Below are positions 26,566 to 35,371 of a stretch of 40,759 nucleotides of DNA, one piece after another. The notes under the pieces were generated by a model, which was not told the DNA's origin, searched no databases, and saw nothing but the letters and a program-made list of their open reading frames with translations. Source of the DNA: JBBRCE01 sp038205115 (GTDB lineage: Bacteria > Planctomycetota > Planctomycetia > Pirellulales > JBBRCE01). The stretch's first letter is position 1. Each line of letters opens with the position of its first letter. A program made the position numbers and the translations under genes. The stretch covers positions 1 to 40,759 of the forward strand of contig JBBRCE010000046.1 of NCBI GenBank assembly GCA_038205115.1, given 5' to 3'.

Positions 26566-28389
26566 CTAATTGGCCAGCGCCATGCCGCGTGGCCGCGAAA
26601 CGCTCGATTCGAAAGCGCCGACCAATTCGCGAATAATGCGATCCGGGTTGTGGTACTTGATCCAGTCGCCGGCGAACTCCACCGCGGTTTGCCGGTAGTG
26701 CGCGTAGTTGCGTACCATGTCGTGCAGCAGTTCGGCCGCTTGATCGGGGCGGGCGGCAATCAGCCCCACGACGCCCAGCGGCGTGTAGCGGTTGCCATCT
26801 TTGCCGGGACCGAGAAATTGCCACTTCATATCCGCGGGATCGATGCCTTGCGGCTCATACGGACTGCACCAGCTCAAGCGAACCAACGCGGCATCGTCGG
26901 GCAGAGGAATCAGCGCAATGCCGGGCTCGCCGGGCCGCGCTTCGGGCACTAAGGTCGGCCAGTCGCCGGTTGGCTGACGCTGCGCATCGAAGAACTCGGC
27001 TTCGATCAACACCGATGCGCCGTGATGCCGCCGCGCCAATTCTTCCGGCCAGCAAAACGAAACCATCAGTCGGCTGGAGCCCTCGGGCACTTGGCACGCG
27101 CCGACGGCCAAGTCGCGATTGTCCGGCTTATGATAGTCGACCACCTTTTTCGCCGCTTTACGCAGTGGGCTGTCGAGATGCGATTCGTCGGCATGCCAGA
27201 AAAGTTTATCGCCTTCGATGGTCTTGATGACCGTCATCGTTTTGCGCAACTGCACGTAGTAGGCGTGGTTGACTTCGTTGAGCTGATCCGCCAGCCAGGT
27301 GCCGGCCGAAACAATCACCGGGATGCCGGCGCTCAACGTCTCGACCAAGGCGCCGGAGCAGCGTGCCGGGTAGCGATTCGGATCGTACAACATCAGTGCC
27401 ACGTCGGTGTTCAACACCTGCTTAGCGTAGGCCTCGGTATCGAGCGGCGTATTGGGCAGTTGGATCATGTCGTGCGGCAATTGCGCCAAGTCCGCGTGCG
27501 CTTTGACAATTGGCTCGTCGCGACCGTGGGCGGGCAGCGTGAACGGAAAGTTCGATTGCAAGACGAACTTCACATCGCCGGTTTCCACGCAGTTGGACCA
27601 CAGCTTGTGGACGATTTCCGGCAAGTGCTGGTAACCTTTTTCCCAACGCGCGTCGCCATGATAGGCGACTTTGAGCGGCCGGGGATTTTCATCGCGACGT
27701 GCGGGCAACTGAAAAATTGCGTTTGCCGGATACGGCAGCGTTTCGAACGCCGCAACCCGCATCCGATTGTGCTGCTGAGTCAGTGTTTCGGTGGTGGTGT
27801 AAAAATGCATGCGGTGGCTGGCAACGCGTTGCAAGCCGTCGATGAAGACGCGGCGCACCCGATCCACGCGCCATTCTTGCCGTTGATAATCGGGCTCGCG
27901 GCCGGCGTAGATCGGGTAATGAAACTGCAAATGCCAATGCACGTCGCGCGTGCGCGAATCGCTCACCAAAAATCGCGTCAGCCCGTCGAAATCGATTTCC
28001 GACATCGTCGGCACAAACACGTGATCGCCCGGCTCGAGCGTCACGCGGCCGAACAGTTTGGCCATGTCGGCCGAAAACGACATCGCCCGCTCGTGTCGTT
28101 CCGTGCGGTTGACAAACCATTGCCAAGGCGCTTGCGGACGCAGCATCCAATGTCCGTCAGGGCTCAGATGATCCAAACTGGCGAAATACGTGTATTTGTT
28201 GTAGGTGTCGTACTTAAACACCGCATGCACGGGCCAGCGCTCCGGCATCGTGGCGTGAAATGCTTCGTTGGTTGCCAGGATCGGATCGAGTCCGGCGCGG
28301 CGCGCGGCGCGCAGCACGTGCAACGCATATTCGTAATGATGACTGCCCAAGCCGCGGAGCGAGTGATCGACCAAAATGAACTTTGCCAT
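26566..28389 (-). CDS. Glycosyltransferase (GT-B fold) with an apparent inserted beta-rich domain
   Basis: A 607-aa cytoplasmic protein. The N-terminal half begins like a GT-B enzyme (FILVDHSLRGLGSHHYEYAL). The C-terminal Rossmann domain starts at about 239 (LKVAYHGDARWEKGYQHLPE) and carries the donor-site segment CSGALVETLSAGIPVIVSAG with E350. After this the family would normally end with short helices. Here about 165 residues (383-550) intervene, rich in beta-prone stretches such as LMVSFCWPEE and ALVRLSWCSPYEP. GT-like terminal helices (LLHDMVRNYAHYRQTAVEFA) then resume. The gene is 12 bases downstream of another glycosyltransferase, so the two probably act together on an envelope glycan. 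Donor and acceptor are unknown. Confidence 0.75.
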   Translation of the reverse strand: MAKFILVDHSLRGLGSHHYEYALHVLRAARRAGLDPILATNEAFHATMPERWPVHAVFKYDTYNKYTYFASLDHLSPDGHWMLRPQAPWQWFVNRTERHERAMSFSADMAKLFGRVTLEPGDHVFVPTMSEIDFDGLTRFLVSDSRTRDVHWHLQFHYPIYAGREPDYQRQEWRVDRVRRVFIDGLQRVASHRMHFYTTTETLTQQHNRMRVAAFETLPYPANAIFQLPARRDENPRPLKVAYHGDARWEKGYQHLPEIVHKLWSNCVETGDVKFVLQSNFPFTLPAHGRDEPIVKAHADLAQLPHDMIQLPNTPLDTEAYAKQVLNTDVALMLYDPNRYPARCSGALVETLSAGIPVIVSAGTWLADQLNEVNHAYYVQLRKTMTVIKTIEGDKLFWHADESHLDSPLRKAAKKVVDYHKPDNRDLAVGACQVPEGSSRLMVSFCWPEELARRHHGASVLIEAEFFDAQRQPTGDWPTLVPEARPGEPGIALIPLPDDAALVRLSWCSPYEPQGIDPADMKWQFLGPGKDGNRYTPLGVVGLIAARPDQAAELLHDMVRNYAHYRQTAVEFAGDWIKYHNPDRIIRELVGAFESSVSRPRGMALAN

Positions 28390-28401
28390 ATCAACGTGTT
28401 C

Positions 28402-29688
28402 TCAGGCGGCTAAGCGGCGACCGGATTGGAAATTGGCTTGCAAATCTTCGAACTGTTTGACCACCGCGGCCGGATCGTGCAACCGCAACGCGGCGTGCTG
28501 CGCGCGTTGCCGCGTGCTGGCCACTTGGGGATCGTTGAGCAGTGTAAACAGGCCTAACGCCAGATCGTGCGCGGCGCCTAGGCGGGCCAAGTATCCATTT
28601 TCGCCAGAAACGATCAAGTCCGGTGCGCTGCCGGTTGGAAACGCGACCGCCGGCGTACCGCACAACATCGACTCGGCCAACATCATCGGACCGGCATCTT
28701 CGACCGACGGGCAGGCAAACAGATCCGCTGCCTGATAAGCAGCTAGCAGCGTTTGCTCGTCGGAAATGTATCCCAGCTCACGGCCAGCAAACGGTACGCC
28801 CGCGAGCGATTCCTCGTTGCCGCGACCGGCGGTCAGCAAAAAGACATCGGCCGGAGCCACGCGGCTGCCTTGCATTGCCAGCAAGCTCGGCAGTTGCCGC
28901 AGCGCCTCGACCAAATGAACGAAACCTTTGCGCGGTTCTTGTCGCGCGGCCGCGCCGCAGAAGATGACTTTCTTATCCAGCGGGATTTGCAGTTTGGCCC
29001 GCGCCAGCGCGCGGTCGCCGGGCTGAAACACCTGTGTATCGACGGCCAGCGGAATCCGCTTGACAGGATGCTGGCCAAACAGCGAACTCTCGCGCAGACG
29101 TTGTTCGGCCCAACTCGAGGGCGCGATAAACGTGATTGGCAGCGGCGCCAAATACTTCTGCTTGTTTTGCCAGACAACCCTCGACGCATCTTCCGGCCAC
29201 GATTTTTGCAATTGCGGGCAACTGCCGCAGGCTTGCTTGAATGCCGTACAGCCTTCCGAATAATGACAGCCGCCGGTCAGCGGTTCTTGGTCCATCAGCA
29301 CCCAAGCAATCGGGCGACGGAAATATTCGTAAATGGCTTTAATGTTGCGGGTGGTCAGAAAGGTTGTCACCCAATGCAAGCAGATCAGATCCACACTCGC
29401 GCGGCGATCCGTCAGCATGCTTTTGGTGGTGAAGCCTTGATCGGCATCGAAGTTGAACATCCGCGTGGCGCGCGGCGGTTTGACCACGCCCAAGTTGCGC
29501 CCTAGCCGCGTGATGGGCGTGAGCCAAGCGCTTTTGCGGACCTGCACCACATCGGCGTCATCGCTCTGCTTGCGGCGGACGCGCATCGTGGAGTGATGGC
29601 CCGCGGCACGCATAGCGACGTGCAAGCGATAAGCGGCTTTGGCCGCGCCGCCGGCCAGGTCGTCGGTCGAATAATGCAGGATGCGCAT
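28402..29688 (-). CDS. Glycosyltransferase family 4 protein
   Basis: A 428-aa GT-B retaining glycosyltransferase. The N-terminal domain opens with MRILHYSTDDLAGGAAKAAY. It contains the Cys-rich segment GGCHYSEGCTAFKQACGSCP seen in WcaC-like GT4 enzymes. The C-terminal domain has VIFCGAAARQEPRKGF and the nucleotide-sugar motif PSVEDAGPMMLAESMLCGTP, an E-x7-E pattern. No membrane segments are evident. It is first in a two-gene minus-strand unit with the adjacent, larger glycosyltransferase (12-base gap). Likely role: extracellular or surface polysaccharide synthesis. The sugar specificity cannot be read from sequence. Confidence 0.88.
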   Translation of the reverse strand: MRILHYSTDDLAGGAAKAAYRLHVAMRAAGHHSTMRVRRKQSDDADVVQVRKSAWLTPITRLGRNLGVVKPPRATRMFNFDADQGFTTKSMLTDRRASVDLICLHWVTTFLTTRNIKAIYEYFRRPIAWVLMDQEPLTGGCHYSEGCTAFKQACGSCPQLQKSWPEDASRVVWQNKQKYLAPLPITFIAPSSWAEQRLRESSLFGQHPVKRIPLAVDTQVFQPGDRALARAKLQIPLDKKVIFCGAAARQEPRKGFVHLVEALRQLPSLLAMQGSRVAPADVFLLTAGRGNEESLAGVPFAGRELGYISDEQTLLAAYQAADLFACPSVEDAGPMMLAESMLCGTPAVAFPTGSAPDLIVSGENGYLARLGAAHDLALGLFTLLNDPQVASTRQRAQHAALRLHDPAAVVKQFEDLQANFQSGRRLAA

Positions 29689-30021
29689 GAGTTGATCCGC
29701 TGACTGCCAGCCCGCAATGCTAGCAGTCTCCAGGTGTCCGGCGATTTGCCATCCGTGGCAAATCTCGCTGGGCTATGTATCAGTCCCCCCGGATTGCCGC
29801 AAGATCAGGCCAGAAAAAAAGCAAGAATCGCGCCCACCGCAATTCTCCGCTGACGCGTTTTGCGGGTGCGGCTGATTGAGATCAAGAACAGTCGTATCGA
29901 ATCTCTAACTCTGGAAGTGGCTGCGTGCCAGCAAACCTGAAACCAGCCGGCGATGCAGCTCGCCGAACTGCGGGCAAAAGCGTTCTCGTTAACCGGAATG
30001 GCATTCGCGGGCTTTTCAGAA
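29689..30021. other. Intergenic region between LRR and glycosyltransferase genes
   Basis: A 333-base spacer on a co-directional minus-strand stretch. A 100-codon minus-strand frame (29805-30107) overlaps the LRR gene end and shows no family resemblance, so it is not called. An A-run at about 29813-29819 (T-run on the minus strand) follows no clear hairpin. Confidence 0.5.
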
Positions 30022-31206
30022 TCACTCGATCCAATTCGTTTCGGACAAAGGATCCAATATTTCGCATTCCGGCAAAGCCGCTCGGATTTCGGCCTGATCC
30101 TCGGCATTCAAGTACGTATGATCGATCCGCAGTGACTTCAAATGTGTAAGCTTCTTGATGAATCTGACACTCTTCCGAGTGATATTGGTGAAATTTAAGC
30201 CCAGCTCAATCAATTGGCCGTATTCGGCAATTTGCTGCAGGCCTTCATCATTGATTTTCGTATGATCGAGATTCAAGCGAGTCAATTGCCGCATGTTGAT
30301 CAGCGCTTCCAATCCTGCGTTTGTAACTTCAGTACGTTCAAGATCAAGGCATCGCAGCTTGGAGAGATTCGTTAATTTACAGAGTCCGGCATCCGTAATC
30401 GGCAGACCACCGAGGTACAATTCTTCGAGCTGGAGCATGGCGCCGAGTTGGCCGAACGCCGCTTCTGTCACTTGGGTGCCACGCAGCGACAATACTTTTA
30501 AGCGTGGCAGGCGTTGTATCGACGCCACGCCGGAGTCCGTTGTTTCAGTAAAGTCCAAAAAAAGCTCTTCAAGATTTTGGCGGGTCCCAAGTGAGCGCAG
30601 TCCCGCATCGCTCACCGTTGTGCCGAAGAGACTGAGGCTTGTCATTTTCGGTAAATCTGGAAGCGCCGCGAGCGGATCGTCCTTACCTTTACGGCCTTCA
30701 ATTGCCAGTGCGTTCAGCCGTGTCGCGAGCGCGAGTTGTTGGAGCGCCGCGGGAGTTGCTTGTTCTTCGTCAATTGCCAGTCCTTCAAGTTGAGTGAAGC
30801 ATGGCAACGATCGCAACTCATCGGCCGTGACGGAAGAATGCGAAAGCAACAGCGATTTCAGATGCGGAAAAGATCGGAGTAGTTGGTTCAGGCGGTAGCT
30901 GGAAATCAGCCGTCCGCGAAGATCGACCCGTTCGACCGAGCGAAAGAAATCATCCGTCAACAGCGTTCGCAACCATTCTGGCACGTGCGGCGGAGGTAGC
31001 GGCGTAATTGGGTTGCGGCCGTTAATTTGCCCGGCGTAAACGACGCTGCCACCGAACAGTTGGATTTCAGCGACGGCCACACGTTGTCGCTTGGCTTGGT
31101 TGACTTTCGTCAGCAACCAGCCGCAACAGCAGCCAACCAATGTTGTGCCAACCAGCAGCGTGCGGAGGCTAAATTGGAACCAGCGGCGGAAAGCGATGTG
31201 TAACAT
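30022..31206 (-). CDS. Membrane-anchored leucine-rich-repeat protein
   Basis: A 394-aa protein beginning MLHIAFRRWFQFSLRTLLVG. The FQFSLRTLL segment and following hydrophobic stretch (TTLVGCCCGWLL) form an N-terminal anchor that recurs in Planctomycete proteins. Residues about 90-370 are leucine-rich repeats of the cysteine-free 'TxVTDAGLxxLxxLxxLxxLxL' kind, for example TTVSDAGLRSL, LPITDAGLCKLTNLSKLRCL and TEVTNAGLEALINMRQLTRL. LRRs bind proteins, and there is no enzymatic domain. The open frame extends to 31230, but ATG 31206 fits the anchor better. The binding partner is unknown. The gene is divergent from the Tyr-rich protein gene. Confidence 0.87.
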   Translation of the reverse strand: MLHIAFRRWFQFSLRTLLVGTTLVGCCCGWLLTKVNQAKRQRVAVAEIQLFGGSVVYAGQINGRNPITPLPPPHVPEWLRTLLTDDFFRSVERVDLRGRLISSYRLNQLLRSFPHLKSLLLSHSSVTADELRSLPCFTQLEGLAIDEEQATPAALQQLALATRLNALAIEGRKGKDDPLAALPDLPKMTSLSLFGTTVSDAGLRSLGTRQNLEELFLDFTETTDSGVASIQRLPRLKVLSLRGTQVTEAAFGQLGAMLQLEELYLGGLPITDAGLCKLTNLSKLRCLDLERTEVTNAGLEALINMRQLTRLNLDHTKINDEGLQQIAEYGQLIELGLNFTNITRKSVRFIKKLTHLKSLRIDHTYLNAEDQAEIRAALPECEILDPLSETNWIE

Positions 31207-31377
31207 GCCACCGATTATAATGCTGCCCACGCAGCGGTCGGTGCGAATCGAATCGGGATTTTTTTGGGATTTCTGTCCAACCTATCGTGCGTTGCCGTTT
31301 AGAATGCGGGTGGCCGTAGCCCGTTCGATGTGATCGGGCCGGCATTGCTCGTGCGTGGATTTTCAAGGAGCATTTGT

Positions 31378-31863
31378 ATGCACATGTTACGAAGTTGGTG
31401 CGGTGCGGTGGCCATTGCGCTACTGGCGCCAGCCCTGATGGCGCTCGCCGGCGACGGCTACGGCGCGCGGCAGTATTATTCGGAATGGCAAGCCTCGCCG
31501 AAAACGACCTACGCTTATCGGTACTACTATTACAAGCCGGCGGCTGATTACGGCGGTTACAAGTACCAAGTGGTGGTGCATTATCCATCCAAGCCCAAAT
31601 GGAACTACTTCTACAATCCGTACAAGAAAGTGTTCTGGGGTCGCTGTCCATCGGAATACGGTGACCAACCGGTGTACTCGATTTTGCCGCCCGAGATGCG
31701 CAAGCCTACAGTCGCCGAAATTCCGGAAAAAGCGTTCCCCGCGCCGTCGGCGGTGCCCAACGTGCCGGATTCGACCGACAATGCCAAGCTCGACTTGCCG
31801 CCTAACGATCCGCCGCCCGGCACGGCTGGCAACGGGTTGCCAACCGAGTTGCCCGCCAGCTAA
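31378..31863 (+). CDS. Small exported tyrosine-rich protein
   Basis: A 161-aa protein with a clear signal peptide (MHMLRSWCGAVAIALLAPAL; cleavage after ALA near residue 24). The following segment is very rich in aromatic residues. About 18 tyrosines occur within roughly 75 residues, including YAYRYYYYKP and NYFYNPYKK. The C-terminal third is Pro-rich and probably disordered. ATG 31378 is supported by AAGGAG at 31365-31370, seven bases upstream. A strong terminator follows at 31901-31941, so it is a single-gene transcript. No family function is known to me. Tyr-rich exported proteins can be structural or surface components, which is only a suggestion here. Confidence 0.85.
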   Translation: MHMLRSWCGAVAIALLAPALMALAGDGYGARQYYSEWQASPKTTYAYRYYYYKPAADYGGYKYQVVVHYPSKPKWNYFYNPYKKVFWGRCPSEYGDQPVYSILPPEMRKPTVAEIPEKAFPAPSAVPNVPDSTDNAKLDLPPNDPPPGTAGNGLPTELPAS

Positions 31864-31900
31864 TCGCCGGCAACGACGATAGCAAATCGAAATCGCATTC

Positions 31901-31941
31901 CAGGCGGCCGCAGTCAACCGATTGCGGCCGCCTGTTTTTTT
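31901..31941 (+). terminator. Strong rho-independent terminator
   Basis: CAGGCGGCCGCA (31901-31912) pairs perfectly with TGCGGCCGCCTG (31923-31934) across a 10-base loop, followed by seven T residues (31935-31941). It lies 38 bases after the stop of the Tyr-rich protein gene and is oriented to end that transcript. Confidence 0.95.
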
Positions 31942-31986
31942 ACGTGACGAACTGCGCGGTTCAGTCGCGCTGTTTGAATGCGCAAT

Positions 31987-33468
31987 TCATTCGATCACCC
32001 GCATTTCGCCGCCTTCGAACATGACTTTTTTGGACTGCCCGTCGAACAGATATTTCCAAACGCCCACCTGCTGTCCGTCTTGCATTTGGCCCTCGGCTTC
32101 AACTTCGCCTTGGCGGTTCCAGTAGGTCCAAAGTCCTTGTTCATGGCCATTGGCGAACCGGCCGCTGTGGCTGAGTCGGCCCTCGTCCGGAAAATAATAA
32201 TTCCAGCGGCCATCGGCCACGACGTTAAACGCTATGCGGTCTGGTTCCGCGCCGAGTTCGAACCGCTCGCCGGCCGACTCCAATTTGTCGCCGTGATAAA
32301 CGTGGCACGACAGATGATCGCTCGATAGCCACCAGCGCGGATCGTAGATCTCCAGCCGATCGTTCGGCCCAGCCATTTGGTGATACCAGGCGTGGAGCAG
32401 GCGATGAGCAGGCGGTAGCGAAGCGTGCAATTTGATGGAAACCACGGCGCTCACCAGCAGATGCTGGCCGGACTTGATCGACAGACGGTTGTCCGAAGTT
32501 TCCTCGGGCGCGTTTTGCGCCGCGTTCTGTGGGTCCGGCAGCGGACGATAGATGAACGCGATGGGCGTATTGCTGGAATACAAACAGTTGGACAAGTACG
32601 CGTCGAGCCAGCCGAAATAATAAAGCGCCGGCGAGGCTAGCACGGCAACCAGCGCCACGCGAGTTCCCAGCGACGATGCGCGCAAGTTTTGCCGCAGCGT
32701 ATGCGGCCACGGTCGGATGAATACAAAACCTGAAAAAATCAGTGCCAAGTTCCAGGGAAAAACGGGCTCGCGCCATTCAGGCCAAACCGGGTGGTCTAGA
32801 TTCAGAGAAACTCGCAACAGTCGCGTGGTGCCGATGAATATACTCAGATGCATCACAGCAACCGCCCAGGTAGCCAGGCGGCGAGTGCGCGGCAACACGG
32901 CCAGCACGGCCACGCCAACTTCGAATGCGGCCATGATCGCTCCGAGCAACTGCGCCACGCCAGCGTCGATGGAATCGTAACCGTACAGCTCTTGAAAAAT
33001 CAGCTTGCTGGTCTCGCGGAGATAATCGGGACTCACCAGCTTGTGGAATCCGGCCCAAAACCACAGCGCGAGCAAGTGCCAACGGGCAATTGATCGGAGT
33101 GCGGCGCTAGGCAGAGTGCCCAGCATCAAGATGGCCAACGAAAAGCACTCGGGCTGTTCGCGCGTTTGATCTTGCAGCACGGAAAAGATTAAGGCGGCCG
33201 CATGCAACCAGCAGCCCACGTTCGGCATGAAAATCACCAGCACCAGGGTGCCGATCAGCACCCCGCCCATGCTGAAGTCGGGAATTGACTGCCAGACCGG
33301 CAACATCGGCACGTTAACGTGATGTTGCCACAGCGGCCAGCAGATGGCCAGCGCTCCGGCCTGCGCCGCCACGCAGATCAAGCGAAATACCTCGAGCTGG
33401 GCGTCGCTTCCTTGCGGAAACGGCCTCAGCCAAGAGCGCCAATGAGCTGCCTGCGGCTTCACGTCCAT
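31987..33468 (-). CDS. Multi-pass membrane protein with C-terminal MORN-type repeats
   Basis: A protein of about 493 aa from ATG 33468 (an in-frame GTG at 33498 would add 10 residues). The N-terminal part has about eight hydrophobic segments, for example VFRLICVAAQAGALAICWPL, GGVLIGTLVLVIFM and VALVAVLASPALYYFGWL. The segment WHLLALWFWAGFHKLVSPDY resembles the HTTM/VKGC or DoxX-like membrane family. After a soluble linker, the last 60 residues contain MORN_2/YwqK-type repeats (GRLSHSGRFANGHEQGLWTY, GEVEAEGQMQDGQQVGVWKY). No catalytic residues can be assigned. It is the last gene of a minus-strand run, 131 bases after the AtuA-partner gene, and may be a separate unit. Confidence 0.78.
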   Translation of the reverse strand: MDVKPQAAHWRSWLRPFPQGSDAQLEVFRLICVAAQAGALAICWPLWQHHVNVPMLPVWQSIPDFSMGGVLIGTLVLVIFMPNVGCWLHAAALIFSVLQDQTREQPECFSLAILMLGTLPSAALRSIARWHLLALWFWAGFHKLVSPDYLRETSKLIFQELYGYDSIDAGVAQLLGAIMAAFEVGVAVLAVLPRTRRLATWAVAVMHLSIFIGTTRLLRVSLNLDHPVWPEWREPVFPWNLALIFSGFVFIRPWPHTLRQNLRASSLGTRVALVAVLASPALYYFGWLDAYLSNCLYSSNTPIAFIYRPLPDPQNAAQNAPEETSDNRLSIKSGQHLLVSAVVSIKLHASLPPAHRLLHAWYHQMAGPNDRLEIYDPRWWLSSDHLSCHVYHGDKLESAGERFELGAEPDRIAFNVVADGRWNYYFPDEGRLSHSGRFANGHEQGLWTYWNRQGEVEAEGQMQDGQQVGVWKYLFDGQSKKVMFEGGEMRVIE

Positions 33469-33599
33469 CACCGTCGGTGCAAGCGGTAAAACCGGCACGA
33501 ACCGAACGTGCCTTATCTTCTAGTATAGGCCACGACTGGCAACGGTCGCTGACTGCGGCGGTTTTCAATTGGAGCGACATTGCGATCCAGTTACCAAGG

Positions 33600-33923
33600 T
33601 CAACTGCCGCCGTCGTCGATTGGCATTTCCAAAATGGCCGTGCCAAGCAGCTTGCCCTGGGTATCGATTCGCAACGACCGGCTTGCTCCGCCGGCCAGCG
33701 CATCGTGCAGCAGGAAATTCAACGCTTGGATTCGCGGCAGTTCGAAGCGCTCGACTTTGCTCAGTCCGAGCGTAACAAAGTAGGCGCGCACGCGGTCGCT
33801 CGTTAATTCATGCAGCAACACCGCGTAATCGCTAGGCGATTTGGCAATCACGGCGATGTTGGCGTGGTTGCCTTTGTCGCCCGAACGCGCGGAAGCCAGA
33901 TCGCCGACGGTTTTGGTTGCCAT
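33600..33923 (-). CDS. Small AtuA-partner protein (AtuA C-terminal/ferredoxin-like domain family)
   Basis: A 107-aa protein with the family hallmark near its start: LASARSGDKGNHANIAVIAK, then LTSDRVRAYFV and RFELPRIQALNFLLHDAL, and the terminal GGASRSLRIDTQGKLLG. In many bacteria this domain is fused to the C-terminus of AtuA-family proteins. Here it is a separate gene 24 bases downstream of the AtuA-like gene, which strongly suggests that the two proteins form one complex. The biochemical function is not established outside acyclic-terpene utilisation. Length and start look complete. Confidence 0.85.
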   Translation of the reverse strand: MATKTVGDLASARSGDKGNHANIAVIAKSPSDYAVLLHELTSDRVRAYFVTLGLSKVERFELPRIQALNFLLHDALAGGASRSLRIDTQGKLLGTAILEMPIDDGGS

Positions 33924-33947
33924 AAAACGGTTTTCCGGACGATTGAA

Positions 33948-35324
33948 TCAAACGTCGAGCTTAGCCATATCGCGGGCGGCGCGGACTTCGAACTTGGCTT
34001 CGACAGCAGCTTTGGGAATCAACGTTGGCCAGTAGGCGAACACAGGGCGCACGCTCGGGCGGCCGCTGGCATAGCCCGCCAGTCCGGCAGGGCCGCCGGT
34101 GATCAGCGGTGCAATCTCTTTGCCGAAGCGCTCCACGGCCTCACGTCGCGAATCGTGTACGGTGACGCGCAGCAGCACTTCGCGGAGATCGAGCGGCGGA
34201 CGATGCAGCCCCGGTACGCCTTGACCCGCGCTGAGATATTCGACATTGGTTCGCTCGAACTCCACCCCTGCGAGACGCAGCCTCTCGAAAATCATTTGCC
34301 CGCATTCGGCAGCCTTGGCCAAACAGTCTTTGCCGTAGATCAACAGTTGACCGCTGGCCATGTAGCCGTCGCGATACGCGAGCGAAACTTTGTAACTGTC
34401 GGTCGCCGCTCGTCCCGTTGCGCCATGGACGGCTACGCGATTGGCAGCGACCTGCTCGACATCTACGCTGGTGAAATCCACATCAACATCCGGCGTGAGA
34501 TAGTGCGCGGGATCGCCAATTTCGTACGTCAACTGCTCGATCACGCTTCGCCGGTCGACCACACCGCCGCTGCCATGGGGCTTGGTGATGACGCATGTGC
34601 CGTTCTCGGCCAGTTCGGCGATGGGAAAACCCACATTAGCCAGATCGAGAGCTTGCCAGCGGTTCGAATAGCCGCCGCTGACCTGCGCGCCGCATTCGAT
34701 TAAATGCCCTGCCACGCTCGCGCCGGCCAATCGCTGCCAATCGTCGCACGGCCAGTTGAATTCGTGCAGCGCCGGACCAACAGTCAGCGACGCATCGGCC
34801 ACGCGTCCGGTAATCACCAGTCGAGCGCCGGCGTCCAGCGCGGCCGCGATGGGCTGCGCGCCCAAATATGCATTGGCGCTGACGATCGATCGATTCAATT
34901 CCGCGAGTGGCTGACCGGTGTCGAGATTGATCAATGGGCAGCCGTCGGCTTGGAGCTTCGGCAAACGCGCAAGCAAATCGTCGCCAGACACCACGCCAAT
35001 TGGCAATTCGCTCAGGCCGTGCTGCACGAGGATGTTGGCCGCTGCGACGGCGCAACGAGTTGGGTTCATGCCGCCGGCGTTGGTGACCACGTGAAGTTGC
35101 GGTTGCAACTTCCAGGCGGGCAGCAGCGAAGCGAGCACTTCCAAGAAATCTTCCGCATAACCGGCCGACGGATTTTTTTCGCGCTGCCGAGCGAGAATCG
35201 AAAGCGTCAACTCGGCCAGATATTCCAGCGTCAGGTAATCCAACCGCGCGGCTTCGACCAGACGACGTGGCGCATCGATTTGATCGCCTAAAAAGCCTGC
35301 GCCGTTGCCGATGGTCAGAGTCAT
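33948..35324 (-). CDS. AtuA-family protein (DUF1446)
   Basis: A 458-aa cytoplasmic protein of the acyclic terpene utilisation AtuA family. It is recognised from MTLTIGNGAGFLGDQIDAPR at the start, YLTLEYLAELTLSIL, VTNAGGMNPTRCA, RLVITGRVADASLTVGPA and SGGYSNRWQALDLANVGFP across the middle. In Pseudomonas AtuA belongs to citronellol/geraniol degradation, but the family is much wider and mostly uncharacterised. The Atu acyl-CoA enzymes are absent here, so terpene degradation should not be assumed. It is flanked by its small partner (24 bases downstream) and a DapA-superfamily lyase (47 bases upstream), forming a likely three-gene operon. Confidence 0.87.
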   Translation of the reverse strand: MTLTIGNGAGFLGDQIDAPRRLVEAARLDYLTLEYLAELTLSILARQREKNPSAGYAEDFLEVLASLLPAWKLQPQLHVVTNAGGMNPTRCAVAAANILVQHGLSELPIGVVSGDDLLARLPKLQADGCPLINLDTGQPLAELNRSIVSANAYLGAQPIAAALDAGARLVITGRVADASLTVGPALHEFNWPCDDWQRLAGASVAGHLIECGAQVSGGYSNRWQALDLANVGFPIAELAENGTCVITKPHGSGGVVDRRSVIEQLTYEIGDPAHYLTPDVDVDFTSVDVEQVAANRVAVHGATGRAATDSYKVSLAYRDGYMASGQLLIYGKDCLAKAAECGQMIFERLRLAGVEFERTNVEYLSAGQGVPGLHRPPLDLREVLLRVTVHDSRREAVERFGKEIAPLITGGPAGLAGYASGRPSVRPVFAYWPTLIPKAAVEAKFEVRAARDMAKLDV

Positions 35325-35371
35325 GGTCGTCAGCTACTGATATCGTTTCGAATGCGCGAATTGCGAGGAAA

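Noticed and set aside
27022..28413. 463-codon plus-strand open frame opposite the large glycosyltransferase
   Set aside because: It is fully antisense to a gene with clear GT motifs, has no recognisable domain and arises from the high-GC codon pattern. The 310-codon frame at 18334-19266 opposite mfd is rejected for the same reason.
29805..30107. 100-codon minus-strand frame below the LRR gene
   Set aside because: Overlaps the LRR coding end, has no ribosome binding site and no protein family signal.
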